Assembly: GCA_027625915.1 (NCBI GenBank)
Contig: JANTQA010000048.1
Coordinates: forward strand, 1,488,001-1,552,000
Direction: 5' to 3'
Source: Anaeramoeba flamelloides
Taxonomy: Eukaryota > Metamonada > Anaeramoebidae
Length of the DNA stretch: 64,000 nt
The position numbers and the translations under genes are program-made. The notes beneath the pieces were generated by a model, which was not told the DNA's origin, did no database searches, and saw only the letters and a program-made list of their open reading frames with translations. Below are positions 11,313 through 23,240 of this stretch, piece by piece. The number at the start of each line of letters is the position of its first letter. Position 1 is the stretch's first letter.

Positions 11313-12436
11313 TTAAATTTTGTCTTGATCATCATCTTTTTTTTCAAAATATTCTTGTTCTGGTATCTTTGAAGCAAGGTATAAATTCACAAATGAAAAG
11401 AAAAGAGAAATTATAAAAGGCAATTCTGGGAAATCAAAATTTCTTGTTGAAAAACTAAAAATTCTGGGGTACATAAACTTGGCACAGGTATGAGCAAAAT
11501 TTGATCCTAATGAAAGAGCACCAAATAGCATACCCTTTTCATTTTCTTTGACTACGGCCTGGAAAAATGATTGAATGATTGTGAATGCTACAAACTGGTA
11601 AACCAAGGGGATAAAAAAGAAAAACATCCATCCCTTGGGTGCAATAATACAACAAATATTCAAGCCCAATTGCGCAAGGAATCCGTCGATTAATGTTCTT
11701 TTATTTCCTTTCTTTTTGATCGATAATCTGAGTAGAACGGCCATTGCAAAGATCTGTAAAATTGCCGCTTCAAATAATAATATGTAGATTAATTTTTCCG
11801 ACATTTTATGTTTGTATCTCAAATAAAATTGCAAAAGTACTTTTTTAAGGTTATATTCATATTTATAATTTTATAAAAAAAAAAATAAAAAAAAAATGAG
11901 AAATAATTTTTTATTAGAATATTTGTAATTTTTACATTTTCTTTTTCTTTTTTTCTATTGTTTTTTTTTTTTGTATTTTTGTTGTATTATTTATTGCAAA
12001 TAAATAAATTAAATTTCACAAATACAAGTTTTTTGGAATGAATTTATTTGAATTTCATTAAAATGTTTTATTGCTATTATTATTTTTTTAATTTGATGAT
12101 AAAAGAAAAATTAAAAAACTTCTTTGCAATTGGATTACTTTGAAATACCATACGACAAGTTTTATTAAATTACTAAATCAGTATCACTTTTAAACTGCAA
12201 CTTTGAACGAAATTTAATTAACAAAAAAAATTCCAAATTAAGGCACTTTTTTTTGAATTTATTTTTTCACACAATTGTTTTCCCTCAAATATGAATTTTG
12301 TAATTTAATTTTTTTTTTTATGCCTTAAATTTCGTTCAAAGTTGTACACTAAACATAATCTTGGCTGTATTTTTGTTCTGAAAATGGCTAATGATTTGGA
12401 TTTCAATTGATAATCAAAGAAAAACAGGTAAACGAG

Positions 12437-12479
<43 letters not shown>

Positions 12480-15400
12480 GTATGTTTTTTTTTTAATAAT
12501 AAAATACATTGATTTCTTAATAAATTTGTATACCAAGAAATCAAACTGTTTTTTTTTTTTTTTTCATATTTTGGAAATATTTTTCTTGGTTACTTCGAGA
12601 GAGATAAATTTAAAAAAGTATTTTTTATTTATTGTTATTTCGAAGGGAGGACATTAATTTCCTCTTTCCGCAGTTAAGTTTTCCAGAATTTAAAAGAATC
12701 GAGAAAAATAAAAGATTTTGTTCTATTCTTTTGAATTCTGGAAAACCTAGGCACCCTACGGCACTTCTCTAATTTCTAAATTTTTGTTTAGAAATTTCAA
12801 TAAAGAATAATCATTTTCTTGATCATTAACCAACAACAAATAAAAAAATGAGTCTTTCTTTTGAATAATATCTAAAATGTTATTATATTATTTTTGTTTA
12901 TTTGGATTAAATCTTTAATCCAAATTTTTTGATTTTTTTTTTTTTCAATAGGATTGGCAGTCACAAAAATCATTCGTTTTAATGATGGTATTCAGTTTTT
13001 TTTCTTTATTAAGAATTGAGATTGTTCAAATAAAAACACAAATGAAATAAAAAAAAAAAAAATAAGAGACCACAGTAAATAACAAGAAGTGGGGAGCAAG
13101 AATATGTAAAATAAAAAAAATAAGGAAAATAAATATTAACTTACTAATACCACATGTTCCACCGATAATGTTGAAATATAGAATGGGAAACATTCTCCTA
13201 AATTTTTTATTATTATAAATAAATTTAATTGATCCCAATGGATTAGCTTTTGCCCAATCAAAACGTTTAAGTTTTGCTGTCTTCATTGATTCTGGAAGAA
13301 TAAAATATACATAAAACGCATTAAAACCGAGTATGGTAGCAGCAACAAAAAAAATGTTTCGATTAGATAAGCCAACGCCATTTAAAATAAAACCAAGTAT
13401 TAAACCAACTATCATTCCAAATCCACCTGTTCCCTTTTTGTTTATTGAGTAATTGTATGATGGTGTAATTGAATTACAGTTTAAGAAAATACCAATAATT
13501 TTTTTTTTTTTTTAAATGTGATTATTTAGTTGATTCATCAAAGATGAAATAATTTATCAAAAGAAAAAAGGGATTTTAATTTAAATGTTTTAAAATAAAT
13601 TTTAACTATTTAAAACAAAAGTATTTACTCGGCCAGCAATGATCATAAGGAAGAAAGAAAAAAAAAATAAGAAAAAGAAGAAAAAAATAGAAGAGAAAAA
13701 AAAAAAAAAAAAAGGAAAAGAAGAAATCAAATTATTACTTGAAGTAATCCCATATTCTTTGGGAAATCTTGTTTTGATGAAATATCTGAAACATAACTAG
13801 CTGTCGCCTGTGAATTTGAGTCACAAAATCCATGCATCATTCGTGCGAAAATCACCATAATTTTTGTTTTTGATTGAGAAAGAATAAACCAATTTAGAGA
13901 CCCCCCCAACAATATGACTAAGATACTGTTTTTTCTTCCAAAGCGGTCAGAAAAGACCCCAAAAAATGGGTTGCCGAGTAATTGTAAAAGATAAAAGGCA
14001 GTTTCACAAAGGCCAAACAATTCAGAAGCAGCGGGAATGTTTTTACCTTCATAAAAATCATCGGTAAAAAAGGACGCAAATGAAACCGTTGTCAGGCCAA
14101 TTGTCTTTAATAATTGTAAAAAAAAAAAAACATTGAATAGAGATATATTAATAAAGATTATAATTAGGGATTTTAAAAAAGATTATATATTTTCTCTATT
14201 TTTAATTTGAACAATTTGATGGGTTCTGTTTTTAGACTGTTAAATTCTAATTCAAAATAACGGTGATTTTATCTAATTTCAAGAAGAAAGAGCCAAATTA
14301 ATAATACAAAAAAATTTATTTTTTAATTTATTGGTTTGTGGAGATCATTTTATTTTTTCAATTCATTATTCAGAAAATATTTAAATTCATTTTATTTTTC
14401 ACATTATGAAAACTTTTTACCTTTTTTATTACCATTTATTTCATCATTATTTCACAATTTAAAGTCTTTATTTCCAGGAATATTAATCTAAAGATTTTTT
14501 TTTTTTTTTTTCTTTTGAGATAATTCTTTTGGTTGACCAAAAAAATGATTTATTCAACTAATTGAAAAATGATTGTATTGATTTAAGAAGGGTAATTACA
14601 ACCAATAAAATTTTAAAGTTATTTACAAATTTTACTTAATAATTGTGTTTTTGTTCTAAGATGAAATTTGATTTTTCAAAATAAATTTTTTTTTGAAGAT
14701 ATTTGGGAATTAGGTAATTTTATCCCCAAAATTGAAAATCAATTGTTTTCTGACAAAAATGATTTAAATTGTTAGAAGAATTCTTGTGAATAAGATCAAA
14801 CAATTTGTTAAAAAAATTTTGTTCAAAATTGAAAATTTTATTTTGCGATTTTTTTCATTTTTTGAAAAACAGAAAATGACTTTTTTTAAATTTTAAAGAA
14901 TAAAAATATTTTGCTTAATAGATCTAAATTTCCTTGATAAAATTTTGTTAAAGCATCTATCAAATTTTCATTTATTTAATCACCTGCCCCTCAATTATTT
15001 TTATTTGGTTGCGATTTGAATTAAAATGTTAATAAATAAAAATAATAACAAAATTAACATTTTTTTTTCAAAATCAAGACTTTTCAATATAAAACGAAAA
15101 ATATTTTCGACCATTTCCAAGAATTAACTTAATTTTTAATCAAAATTATAGGTTATTTTTTTGGTTATATTTTGGAAACATTTGAATTCCAAATTTCAAA
15201 AAATAGACTCAAATTAATAAAATTGTTTAAATGATGTTGACTCATCCATTTCATCCACTAAAATACAAATAACAGAATTTTTTATCAGTGAAGATTTAGA
15301 CCATTTTCTATGGAATTTATCAGACTATGAAAAGAACCGCAAAATATGGATATCTGAATTCAAAAAAATAAAAGAATAATTTTCAAGAAAAAGAAAATGG

Positions 15401-16292
15401 GCCCATATTGAAGATCATAAATTTTTTTTCCCCTTTTACAAGCGTAAACAATCCGAAAATTATCGAAATGGGTTTCATTTTTGATTAATATTTATAAATT
15501 AGAGTAATTGTGATATTTCTCAACAATCGTTAGTTGTGTGGAAACTAGTTAACAATAAAATCCATTTGATAGATGAATAATTCTAATTTTTTTACAAACC
15601 GTAATTAAATTTTTAAAAAAAGTAAAAAGTCAAAAGTCATGTTTTTTCGAAAAAAACACAAGTGAAAAAATAGCTTAATAGATTGATTTGAATATTGTTA
15701 GCTATTTTAGGATTAAGTTGATATAATTCGATGTTCTTTTGGTTCCTTTTTGATTGTTACAACCTTATTTGAAAAGGTCCTATTACAACTGTAATTTTTC
15801 ACAATTTTTTGTTTCAAAAATAATGAGCTGAATCCTTCATTTTGGCCGTTGTTTCTGAGTTCTTTCCTATTTCACAAAAACGGTTCAGCAGTGTGGTGAA
15901 AACAATTTAACAAAAAGGATCTATTTTCCTTTTTTTCAATCTTTCTGTGATTTACGTGATTTAAGTTCGATTGTTTGAAAAATTTTCCAAACCTTACATC
16001 ATTAGAGAGTAGCCTGAAAGAGGAAATAGAAATTTATTTGGTGGTTAAATACCAAATTGTCATGTAAAAATAAGCCAAATCATTTGAAAATGAATTTTAA
16101 ATCTTGTTTAGGAATTTCTTTTGATGATGAATGGTTTCTGAAATAACAAAAAAAATTTTAGAGTTGGTTTTAAAGAAAAAAAGTATTAAGGCTTACGATC
16201 CAATATAAAAAGATTTCAAGCAACAAAAGCCTTAATTCTCGGACTGAAGTTTGTTTTTTTGTTTGTTGTTTTTGGGATTGCAAGACACTCAT
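11313..16292 (-). CDS. MFS transporter, TetA/MFSD14 (HIAT1)-like
   Basis: Four minus-strand exons join in phase: 16292-16197, 14104-13739, 13433-13145 and 11839-11313, giving 425 aa, a normal MFS length. Exon 1 starts MSVLQSQ and ends in a hydrophobic run (LLLLEIFLYWI) that continues in exon 2 as TIGLTTVSFASFF, forming TM1. Exon 2 holds the MFS signature GVFSDRFGRKNS between TM2 and TM3; exon 3 has the LPES motif and FDWAKANPLGS, as in TetA-type proteins; exon 4 carries the remaining C-terminal membrane segments and ends in an acidic/Lys tail. The family exports or imports small solutes by proton coupling; substrate is not predictable. Donors are GTAAGC, GTAATA and GTAAGT. Intron 1 (2.09 kb) contains a long dispersed repeat and intron 3 a hairpin and MITE remnant. 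The family call is firm; exon 1 rests on phase and hydrophobicity match. Confidence 0.85.
12178..12352. mobile_element. Diverged family B palindromic element, B5
   Basis: Both halves resemble family B: TCACTTTTAAACTGCAACTT and AACGAAATTTAATTAAC on the left, ATGCCTTAAATTTCGTTC on the right, in inverted order around an AT-rich centre. The canonical CAGTCAGTT ends are eroded. It is in intron 3 of the transporter. Confidence 0.5.
12439..12487. repeat. (TA)n(TATG)n microsatellite
   Basis: TATATATA run followed by TATG repeats, then a T-run. It lies in intron 3 of the transporter and produces spurious Tyr/Ile open frames on both strands. Confidence 0.9.
12677..12750. repeat. Short hairpin repeat, copy C5
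   Basis: TTTTCCAGAATTTAAAAGAA pairs with TTCTTTTGAATTCTGGAAAA; CCTAGG and CACCCTACGGCACTT follow, the same trailer as other copies. It lies in intron 3 of the transporter without a recognisable tRNA-like head nearby. Confidence 0.75.
14385..15280 (+). repeat. Dispersed direct repeat G, copy 1
   Basis: About 870 bases colinear with 42305-43220: shared blocks include CAGGAATATTAAT, TTTTTGTTCTAAGATGAAAT, ATATTTGGGAATT, TTATTTAATCACCT and TTTCCAAGAATTA. Identity by eye is moderate with many small indels, so the copies are old. No terminal inverted repeat or coding frame is apparent. It occupies intron 1 of the transporter. Confidence 0.7.
15281..16196. other. Remainder of transporter intron 1
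   Basis: No exon seen on either strand. A short block near 15340 (ATGGATATCTGAATTCAAAA) resembles 59005-59030, possibly another repeat end. Confidence 0.35.
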
Positions 16293-16747
16293 GATTGATT
16301 TGTTACAAAAAAAAATAAGAAATGTTAGAAGAAAAAAAAATGAAAATTTGCTTTAGAATCTCACAACAAAAGTCACACAACTGTTTCGTTGTATTAAACT
16401 TTTTCAGTTTCATAAATGTAAATTATATTAAACTGTTTTTTAACGAACAAGGAATTATATTTAATGAAATCAAGTTCTTTAGTATTATTTTACAAAATTG
16501 GACTTGATTCAATTCTTGAAACAAATAGAAATATATATGAAATACAAAAAGAAATTGGAAGGTCAAAAAATAAAACTCTTTCGTTATATTTAAGGAACTT
16601 AGTACATTTTTCGAATTTTAAGTTCAACCAATTTCTATCAACCTGAATTCGTTAAATCATTTCTTTGACCAGACACATTGATATTTTAAGGGAACAGTCT
16701 CCATTATTTTCTTTTTGACCCGTTTCTAAATAAGGATTCTTTATCTA

Positions 16748-17052
16748 CAGTGGTGTAAATAACCCGTTCAGACAACCTTTAACCCATTAATAAAATTTAA
16801 CTCGTGTTTTTTTTTCATACTTGAGTATTGGAAGACCAGAAATCACTAATAGATTCTTGGTTCAGAACCAAATTGACTTTAGAGGTTAGATCTTTGATTA
16901 ATCAAAATGGCTCAATTATATTAAATGCTTTTGTTTCAAAAATTTCATCATATTTACAAAATTTGTGGGATTAACGATTTTTTTATATAAATTCAAAAAA
17001 TGAAATTATGTTCATTTTTTGTCAAAAAATTACATTTTAATCTTCTACACTA
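16748..17052 (-). mobile_element. Family F element, one-ended copy F2
   Basis: Begins TA-CAGTGGTGTAAATAACC and continues colinear with the reverse complement of 30207-30683 (TTAACCCATT, GATTCTTGGTTCA, GAGGTTAGATCTTTGATTAA, AATTCAAAAAATGAAAT). The far end is not found, so it is truncated. Confidence 0.65.
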
Positions 17053-17836
17053 CAAGGAAAATTTTTTCAAAAAAAAATCTCTAAATTTTGTATTTTTGAA
17101 ATACACTCATATAATAAATATAATTATACATAACAATTTTCAATGAGGTTTACAACTTTAATAGATATTAATAGGAATTGAAAAAAAAATGAAATTTTTC
17201 AGTAATATTTTTTTCATTTTTAATTGTAAAATTTTTGAATTTTTTAATTCAACTAGTAGAGAGATAATTTCCAAGTATTTTTTTAATAGTCTAAAAGGAA
17301 ACATATTTTTCAATTTGAAAATAGTACAAAATATTTCAATCAAAAGATATTGCTAAATTAAATTGAAAATCTAATTATTGATCTGTTTTTTGAATATTTT
17401 TTAGCATTTTATTTTTTTTCCATGTTTGAGTTTTTATATACGTTCCCGATTGTTTTCTGCAAATTGCTTTAACATATATTCTTTTTTCAATCTTAATGTT
17501 CAATCAAAAATTAATTCATTTCAACTTTTACCAATAAAAAAATACCCTGAAAATAGGTGTTTTTTTCAAAAGTCAGTATTTTTGAAAAGGGGGGTATTCA
17601 GATTTTCAAGAGTTTAATAGCTATCCCGTTTTTATTACATTAAATTATGATAACTTTGAAAAAATAATTTATAAAAGAAGTATAACTGAAATCCAATGTA
17701 TAGTTTTGGCTAACTTTAATTTTTGATATTTAAATTTTCCTTGTAATGAAGTTTGTATAAATTTGATTGGGTTAGTTCAAAAATAGATGAATTGAAGTTG
17801 GAAGATTTAAGAACGATGATTTGGTAAAAAGTACTA

Positions 17837-18033
17837 CAGTCAGTTTCACTTTTAAGGCACAAACATTCAACGAAATTTAAGGCACAAAAAAAATCTCAAA
17901 TTAAGGCACAAAATTCAAATTCTAGTAAAAATAAATTGTAAAAATTAAAATTACAAATTTTGTGCCTTAATTTGAGATTTTTTTGTGCCTTAATTTTCAT
18001 TGAAAGTTTGTGCCTTAAAAGTGAAACTGACTG
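17837..18033. mobile_element. Family B palindromic MITE, copy B1
   Basis: Flanked by TA; ends CAGTCAGTTTCACTTTTAAG and its complement GTGAAACTGACTG. The whole 197 bases form a near-complete inverted repeat with three GGCACAAA-type blocks per arm and a 40-base AT-rich loop. CAGT ends and TA flanks fit a Tc1/mariner-derived MITE. Confidence 0.88.
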
Positions 18034-18863
18034 TATTGTAAATACTGTTTAATTTGGAAAAGAAAGTTTTAATAAACTGTATTTTTAATAAACAATAGAA
18101 TAAATTTCAAAAACGTCAATTAAAAACAAAAAAACACTCGTTTAAAAAAAAAAAACAACAATTATTTACAAAAATAATACAAACAATTTTCAAAAACACA
18201 AATTAAAAACCAAACACGGATTATTTAACATACTGTAATAGTAGTAAAGAAAAGTTAGGAAAAGAAGTAAAATTTTTTTCCCATTTATTACTGATATTTG
18301 AAAAAGTCTAAATAAAAAGGTGTGTCTAGAAAAGATAATGGTATTTAAAATTTTAATCGGAATAATTTTCACTTCATAGAAATCTTCCTTGTTCAAAAAA
18401 ATCCAAAAATCCCAAATAGATACCTTTGAAAACTCTATTCATCATAAAAAATGAAAAGGGAATTGAAAATTATAACCCATTTATTAGTCAAATATCAGAA
18501 TTTGAATAATAGTATTAAAAAATAACAGTCTTTTAAAAAAACTTGTAAAATAATTTGAGTGTTGAACCCATCAGTAACTTTATTGTAAACCAAGTCACAA
18601 ATATATTTCAAGAAATGATCAATTTTTATCACCTAATTAAAAGTCATTTTGATTCACGAACATACAATATTCAGAAACCTAATATTTGTTTGTCCCTAAC
18701 CAGTGGACAAACCGTTGGCCGATTCATGGAGTTTTTTGTCGTAAAAATTACTAACAAATTACATTCAATCTTCTCATGTCTTTTAATTGCGTATCTCAGT
18801 AAGGTGCGTCTGAAATTGTCAGCTTTTTGGAAAATAAGTGCTCAAATTTATTTTTTTTCAAAA

Positions 18864-19238
18864 ATGTTATCACTCTCAAACCTTTTAACTCAAAACACAA
18901 AAAAATTCCTCCAATTAACTGCGTGTTCATTTGGAACTCGTGTTAAAGATTTAATTCCTCTTTATGAAAGAATTATTGTTGAAAGAAAAGAAACCAAGAC
19001 AAAAACTAAAAGTGGGATCGTGCTTCCAGATTCTGCAAGCAAAGCAAGCCAAAGAGCAACCGTTTTAGCTGTTGGTGATGGTTTGATTGACAAAAACGGA
19101 AAAAGATTCAAACCAACTGTGAAAGTCGGCGACACAATTATTTTACCAAAATTTGGAGGTGTAAATGTTGTTTTCGAAGACAAAGATGTGATCATCATTA
19201 AAGAATCAGATATTATGGGAATTATCTCTAAAAATTAA
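18864..19238 (+). CDS. HSP10: Hsp10 / co-chaperonin GroES, organellar
   Basis: A single exon of 124 aa. Residues about 1-28 (MLSLSNLLTQNTKKFLQ...) are Ser/Leu/Lys-rich without acidic residues, as in a mitochondrial or hydrogenosomal import signal. The Cpn10 domain follows: PLYERIIVERKE, the mobile loop ending SGIVLPDSAS that binds Hsp60, GDTIILPKFGG and a C-terminal DIMGII. The family forms a heptameric lid on Hsp60 and promotes folding in the organelle matrix. Start choice: the frame is open upstream to 18555, but only the ATG at 18864 gives a normal family length with a compact presequence. No intron is needed, unlike its neighbours. Confidence 0.95.
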   Translation: MLSLSNLLTQNTKKFLQLTACSFGTRVKDLIPLYERIIVERKETKTKTKSGIVLPDSASKASQRATVLAVGDGLIDKNGKRFKPTVKVGDTIILPKFGGVNVVFEDKDVIIIKESDIMGIISKN

Positions 19239-20515
19239 TAGACTTGGGTTTCTATCAAGAACAATTACAACAAAACACAAACCGAGAAACTAACATGCAC
19301 GAAGGTTTCTAGTTCTTTTTTTTATTTTTTTTTTTTTTGATTCAACCAGAAAAAAAAAAAAAACAAAAAAATTTCCTTGTTTTAAAAAAGCAAAGCAACA
19401 AAAAAAAAATTTTCTTTTTTTGTGAGTTGGATCCATTTCTTTTTCTTCTGGTAACACCCATTTAGTTCAATAAATTCCTTTTTGAGGTTTTTGATCTGTT
19501 AGTTTTTGTTTTTTTTTAAGAATTTCGTTCAATTTCAACATAAAATTAAAAGACTCACAGGTTTGTTTATATACAACAAAACAAAGCCATCTTTTTAAAC
19601 GAGACTTTTACTTTTTTTCTTTTTAAAGTGATTTACGAAATACCAAAGCGAAAGATACCTATATTTTACTTTTGTTGAGAAAAAAATTTTCACACCGATT
19701 TTGATTGTTTCCTTTTACAAACCATCTCTTTTTAAAGAAACCAATTTACTTCTGCTTAGCTTATTTTAATTTTAGAACTCATTAGATAACATTCACATAG
19801 ATTTATTCTCTTTGTAATTTGAAGTTGGAATTGAAGCTACAAACAATCGTTATCAAAAATAAGAAATTGATGAGATAAAACTTTTTTCCCATTTAATAAC
19901 CAATGGTGTTTTTGTTCCCAAAAACACCAAAAAGGTAACTTTTTTAAACTTTTAATAATCTCCTTTATTCACTCACTGTCGAATTTTTTTGTTTCTTCAG
20001 GTTAAACACTTAAATTAATTTTGGATCTTTGGTTTGGAGTTTTCAATTGTTAATTTTGAATAATTACCAATTTATAACCATTTGTTGATTTGAAAAATAT
20101 ACAACTATAATTTGTTACCAAGTTTCTGATTATATCAGAGTTTCTAAATTTTAAAAATGTTGAAAAATAAATTTCTACGTGAAGAAAGAAAAAAGTGATC
20201 AAGATTTAATATTTGTATTATTTCTTAATGAGATCCTGATTGAAATATTAATAAAAAACAATTCTAATTTCAGAAGCGATCCGATTGAGAATTAAAAGGG
20301 TTGATCTTTTCAATTCAGCTTCGTTTGATTAAAATTGTTACAACTTAAATATTCCAATAAATCGTGTTCACAGAATCAAAAAAAAAAAAATGAAAACAAA
20401 TAATTATTTCTGCATTACAATAAAACTCATGACATTTATCAAGCTTTCAGCATTTTCAATTTACAAACCTTATAAACAATTTAAAAACCTTTCACACACT
20501 TTCCAACACTTTTAA

Positions 20516-20534
20516 AGGGGGTGGGGGGTGGGGC
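20516..20534 (+). other. G-rich tract, possible G-quadruplex
   Basis: G runs of 5, 6 and 4 separated by single T residues, immediately before a B element. Such runs are exceptional in this AT-rich window and could fold as a G-quadruplex on the plus strand. Function unknown. Confidence 0.5.
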
Positions 20535-20537
20535 ACA

Positions 20538-20728
20538 CAGTCAATTTCACTTTCAAGGCACAAACTATCAACGAAATTGAAGGCACAAAAAAATCTCAAA
20601 TTAAGGCTCAAAATTTGTAATTTTTTTTGACAAATTATTTTACTAAAATCCAAAATTCGCTAAAATTTGGAAATTTTATATACCTAAATTTCTTTCACAG
20701 TTTTATGTCTTTAAAGTGAAACTGGATG
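20538..20728. mobile_element. Family B MITE, diverged copy B2
   Basis: Starts CAGTCAATTTCACTTTCAAG, has the internal AAATCTCAAATTAAGGC block, and ends GTGAAACTGGATG-TA. The right arm is eroded compared with B1 and B3. Confidence 0.75.
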
Positions 20729-22639
20729 TATTTATTTCTGTTTTTTAAAGATTTGTTGGTAATAATTAAATTTAATATATTCAAAATTTTTATTAAAATA
20801 ATTTTTATCCAAGATTTAATAATTTTATTGGTTAATAAATTTCCAATTTTTTTAAGGATAAATACAAATTAATAATGGATTTATTTTAATATTATTTCAC
20901 ATTTATAAGTATGAATTTTTTAAATTTTATAATATGATTACATCTTTTATCATTTCCGCTATTGATAGAATAAACAACTCCTTCTTTTTCTCTAATTTTT
21001 TTTTTTTTCGATTTTTTTATTCTATTATCTTTAACAATGATAATATTTTTTGGTAAATTGTTCAAAATAAATATAGAAAAAATTAGATACCATTTAAGAT
21101 TTCATCAGTGTACTTTGAAGTTTCTTGTACTATTAAATTATAGTAAAATCAAGAATACTGGGCTAAAATAACAATTTTCTGATATTTTAAAAGATAAATT
21201 TTTTTTTTTTTTTTTTATTTAAGGGAGGAGTTGTTAATCCCTCTTGTTTAGCCCAAATTCCTAAATTTTTATTTAGAAATTTTAATAAAGACCCAAAAAT
21301 TAGTCTATTACCCACTCAGGCTAATAAATATATTGGGTCTTTTTTTGTAATAATATTAAAAATATTATTTTTTTTTAATTCAGATTTCCAGATTTTGCGA
21401 TTATTTTCAGACGCTGAACAAGTCCATATAATTATTTTCATAAGCTGAGCAATTACATAGTAAAAAAAAATAAAAATATTTTAAATATTATTAATCAACA
21501 AAATTCAATATATTTATTAGCTCTATGGGATAATAAATATTTGTTTGAATTTTTTTTAAAAAAATTATAAATACAAGTTTCGGAATTAGTGTAAAAAAGA
21601 GTACTTTAAAGCACTTTCCTTTAATTGAATAAAAAAAAAATTAATACACAGTTTTTTTTTTTGATTTAAATTAGTACTTTTGATTAAATATCTTTTTTTA
21701 ATTTCGAAAGATTAAAAAAAAATATCTATGATCATTAAAATCAGTAAATATTGTTTGTAAAAAAAAATAATAATTGAATTTTGTATTATTTTTATTCATA
21801 TTAAAAAGTTGGGTAGAATAAAAAATCATCATTTGTCTTTTACTAATTAGATGGGTAAGGGATTTAAGAGAAAGTATTAGAGTAAAAATTTTGCTCTTCT
21901 GTTATGTAATTTCCTTGAAATTGAATTAATTTCTGTCATGTTTAATTATAATATCTGATGTAGGGATCAATTTCTCTGAATTATAACATTGGGTAACAAA
22001 TCTAAACAATTAAAAAAGAAAGATTGAAAACAAAATTCTTATTCTTAAAAATACCCACTTTATAGATATAACCCCCCCGATCAACTTTCAAATTAAAACT
22101 TAATGAAGTAGCATTTTTCATTTAATCTATAGTTGTTCAAATATTTAGATCTGTTTATTAGAAGAGATTGGTGTGGTGATCCTACAGAATTATAACAAAA
22201 AAAAACAGCGAATCATCCACTCAACAATCTGGATACAAAACTCAACTTTAAAAAATGATATTTTTTTATCTCTTTTTTCCTTAATTTTCTTTCTCTTTTA
22301 TTTTAGAAAACCAAATTGAATTTAAAATACTTTTAATGACTGTAATTAAAAGATTCTTTTGACTACTCTTTGAATTCGGAGTCTCAAATTTAGTCACTTC
22401 AAAACCCTCTCTTTAACAGATTAAGAGCTCTTGAGAACTTAATCTTTACAAATAAATCCTTTTTTCATATTTTTCTTTCTTTTCTTTCTCTTTTTCTTGC
22501 CTTTATTTAAAATTATAAATAGTTTTTTATCATTTTTTAAAAAAAATCCATCTTCCTAGAGTTATAATAATCTTGTCTACATTATATCGAGGGTGAAAAA
22601 ATCGAAATACAAGTTTATTATTGAAAAAAAAGTGTACAT

Positions 22640-22760
22640 CAAGTGCTGTAGAGTGCCTAGATATTATTGAGGTTTTCTGTTTTATCTGTAAAGTGTTCTA
22701 GGTTTTTTTGAAGTTTTCTATTTTATTTGTGAAGTGTTCTAGGTTTTTTTTTTACTTTTT
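22640..22760 (+). repeat. Tandem 40-45-base units ending in TCTAGGTTTTT
   Basis: Two or more units of the type GAAGTTTTCTATTTTATTTG + TGAAGTGTTCTAGGTTTTT. The same unit occurs at 63825-64000 in both orientations. A CTGTAGAGTGCCTAG motif, the complement of the CTCTACGG-type trailer of the hairpin family, precedes it. Confidence 0.6.
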
Positions 22761-22874
22761 CTGTTTATTTGTAAAATCAATAGATTTTCGTTAGGTTTTT
22801 TTTTAATTTTTGAAATGAAAAGAAAAATTAATAAATTTTCTTTTTATGACAAAAAGTAAAAAAAAACCTAATGG

Positions 22875-22950
22875 CACTTTTCCATAACTCAAAGAAATAG
22901 AAAAAAATCTGTGATTTTACTCAATTCTTTAAAATTCTGGAAAAGCTAAC
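22875..22950. repeat. Short hairpin repeat, copy C6
   Basis: Diverged copy: TTTTCCATAACTCAAAGAAA against CAATTCTTTAAAATTCTGGA, followed by GCTAACGGCG, which also flanks copy C1 in complement. Confidence 0.6.
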
Positions 22951-23156
22951 GGCGATTTTTTATTTAACGTAAGAAATAAACTAAAAATTTATTTAATTTT
23001 TGGTTGATTTTCTCAAATTGAAAAAAACCTAACCGAAAACAGATAATTAATTTTGTTGAATCTCTTCTCTTTATTAAAAATAAAAAATTAAAATAAAAAA
23101 ATAAAGAATTTTTTTTAATTTAAAAATATTGATAACAAAATGAAATCATATTTCAA

Positions 23157-23240
23157 ATTTCTAATTTAATATTTCTTTTTCTGATAAACAAACAACAATC
23201 AACATTAAACAAACAAATAAACACGCATAAGAAAGAATTT
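23157..23240 (+). repeat. 85-base duplicated segment J1
   Basis: Near-identical to 38668-38749: TTTCTAATTTAATATTTC, TCTGATAAACAAACAACAAT, CAACATTAAACAAAC and CATAAGAAAGAATTT in order with only a few differences. Flanks do not match. It lies about 200 bases beyond the stop of the PH-repeat gene. Confidence 0.75.

Larger units (their letters stand above)
16293..18863. other. Intergenic region between transporter and Hsp10
   Basis: The transporter (minus) and Hsp10 (plus) diverge here, so promoters of both should lie within. Apart from the F and B elements annotated separately I see only AT-rich DNA. The frames at 16322-16646, 17158-17343 and 17426-17617 are short and lack domain character. A frame open upstream of the Hsp10 start (18555-18863) is probably leader, because the presequence start at 18864 is better placed. 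Confidence 0.4.

Noticed and set aside
12305-12657. Overlapping frames on both strands with Tyr/Ile repeats
   Set aside because: Produced by the (TA)n(TATG)n microsatellite inside a transporter intron.
17837-18033. CRISPR-like repeated blocks
   Set aside because: The regular blocks are inverted arms of one palindromic element, not direct repeats with spacers.
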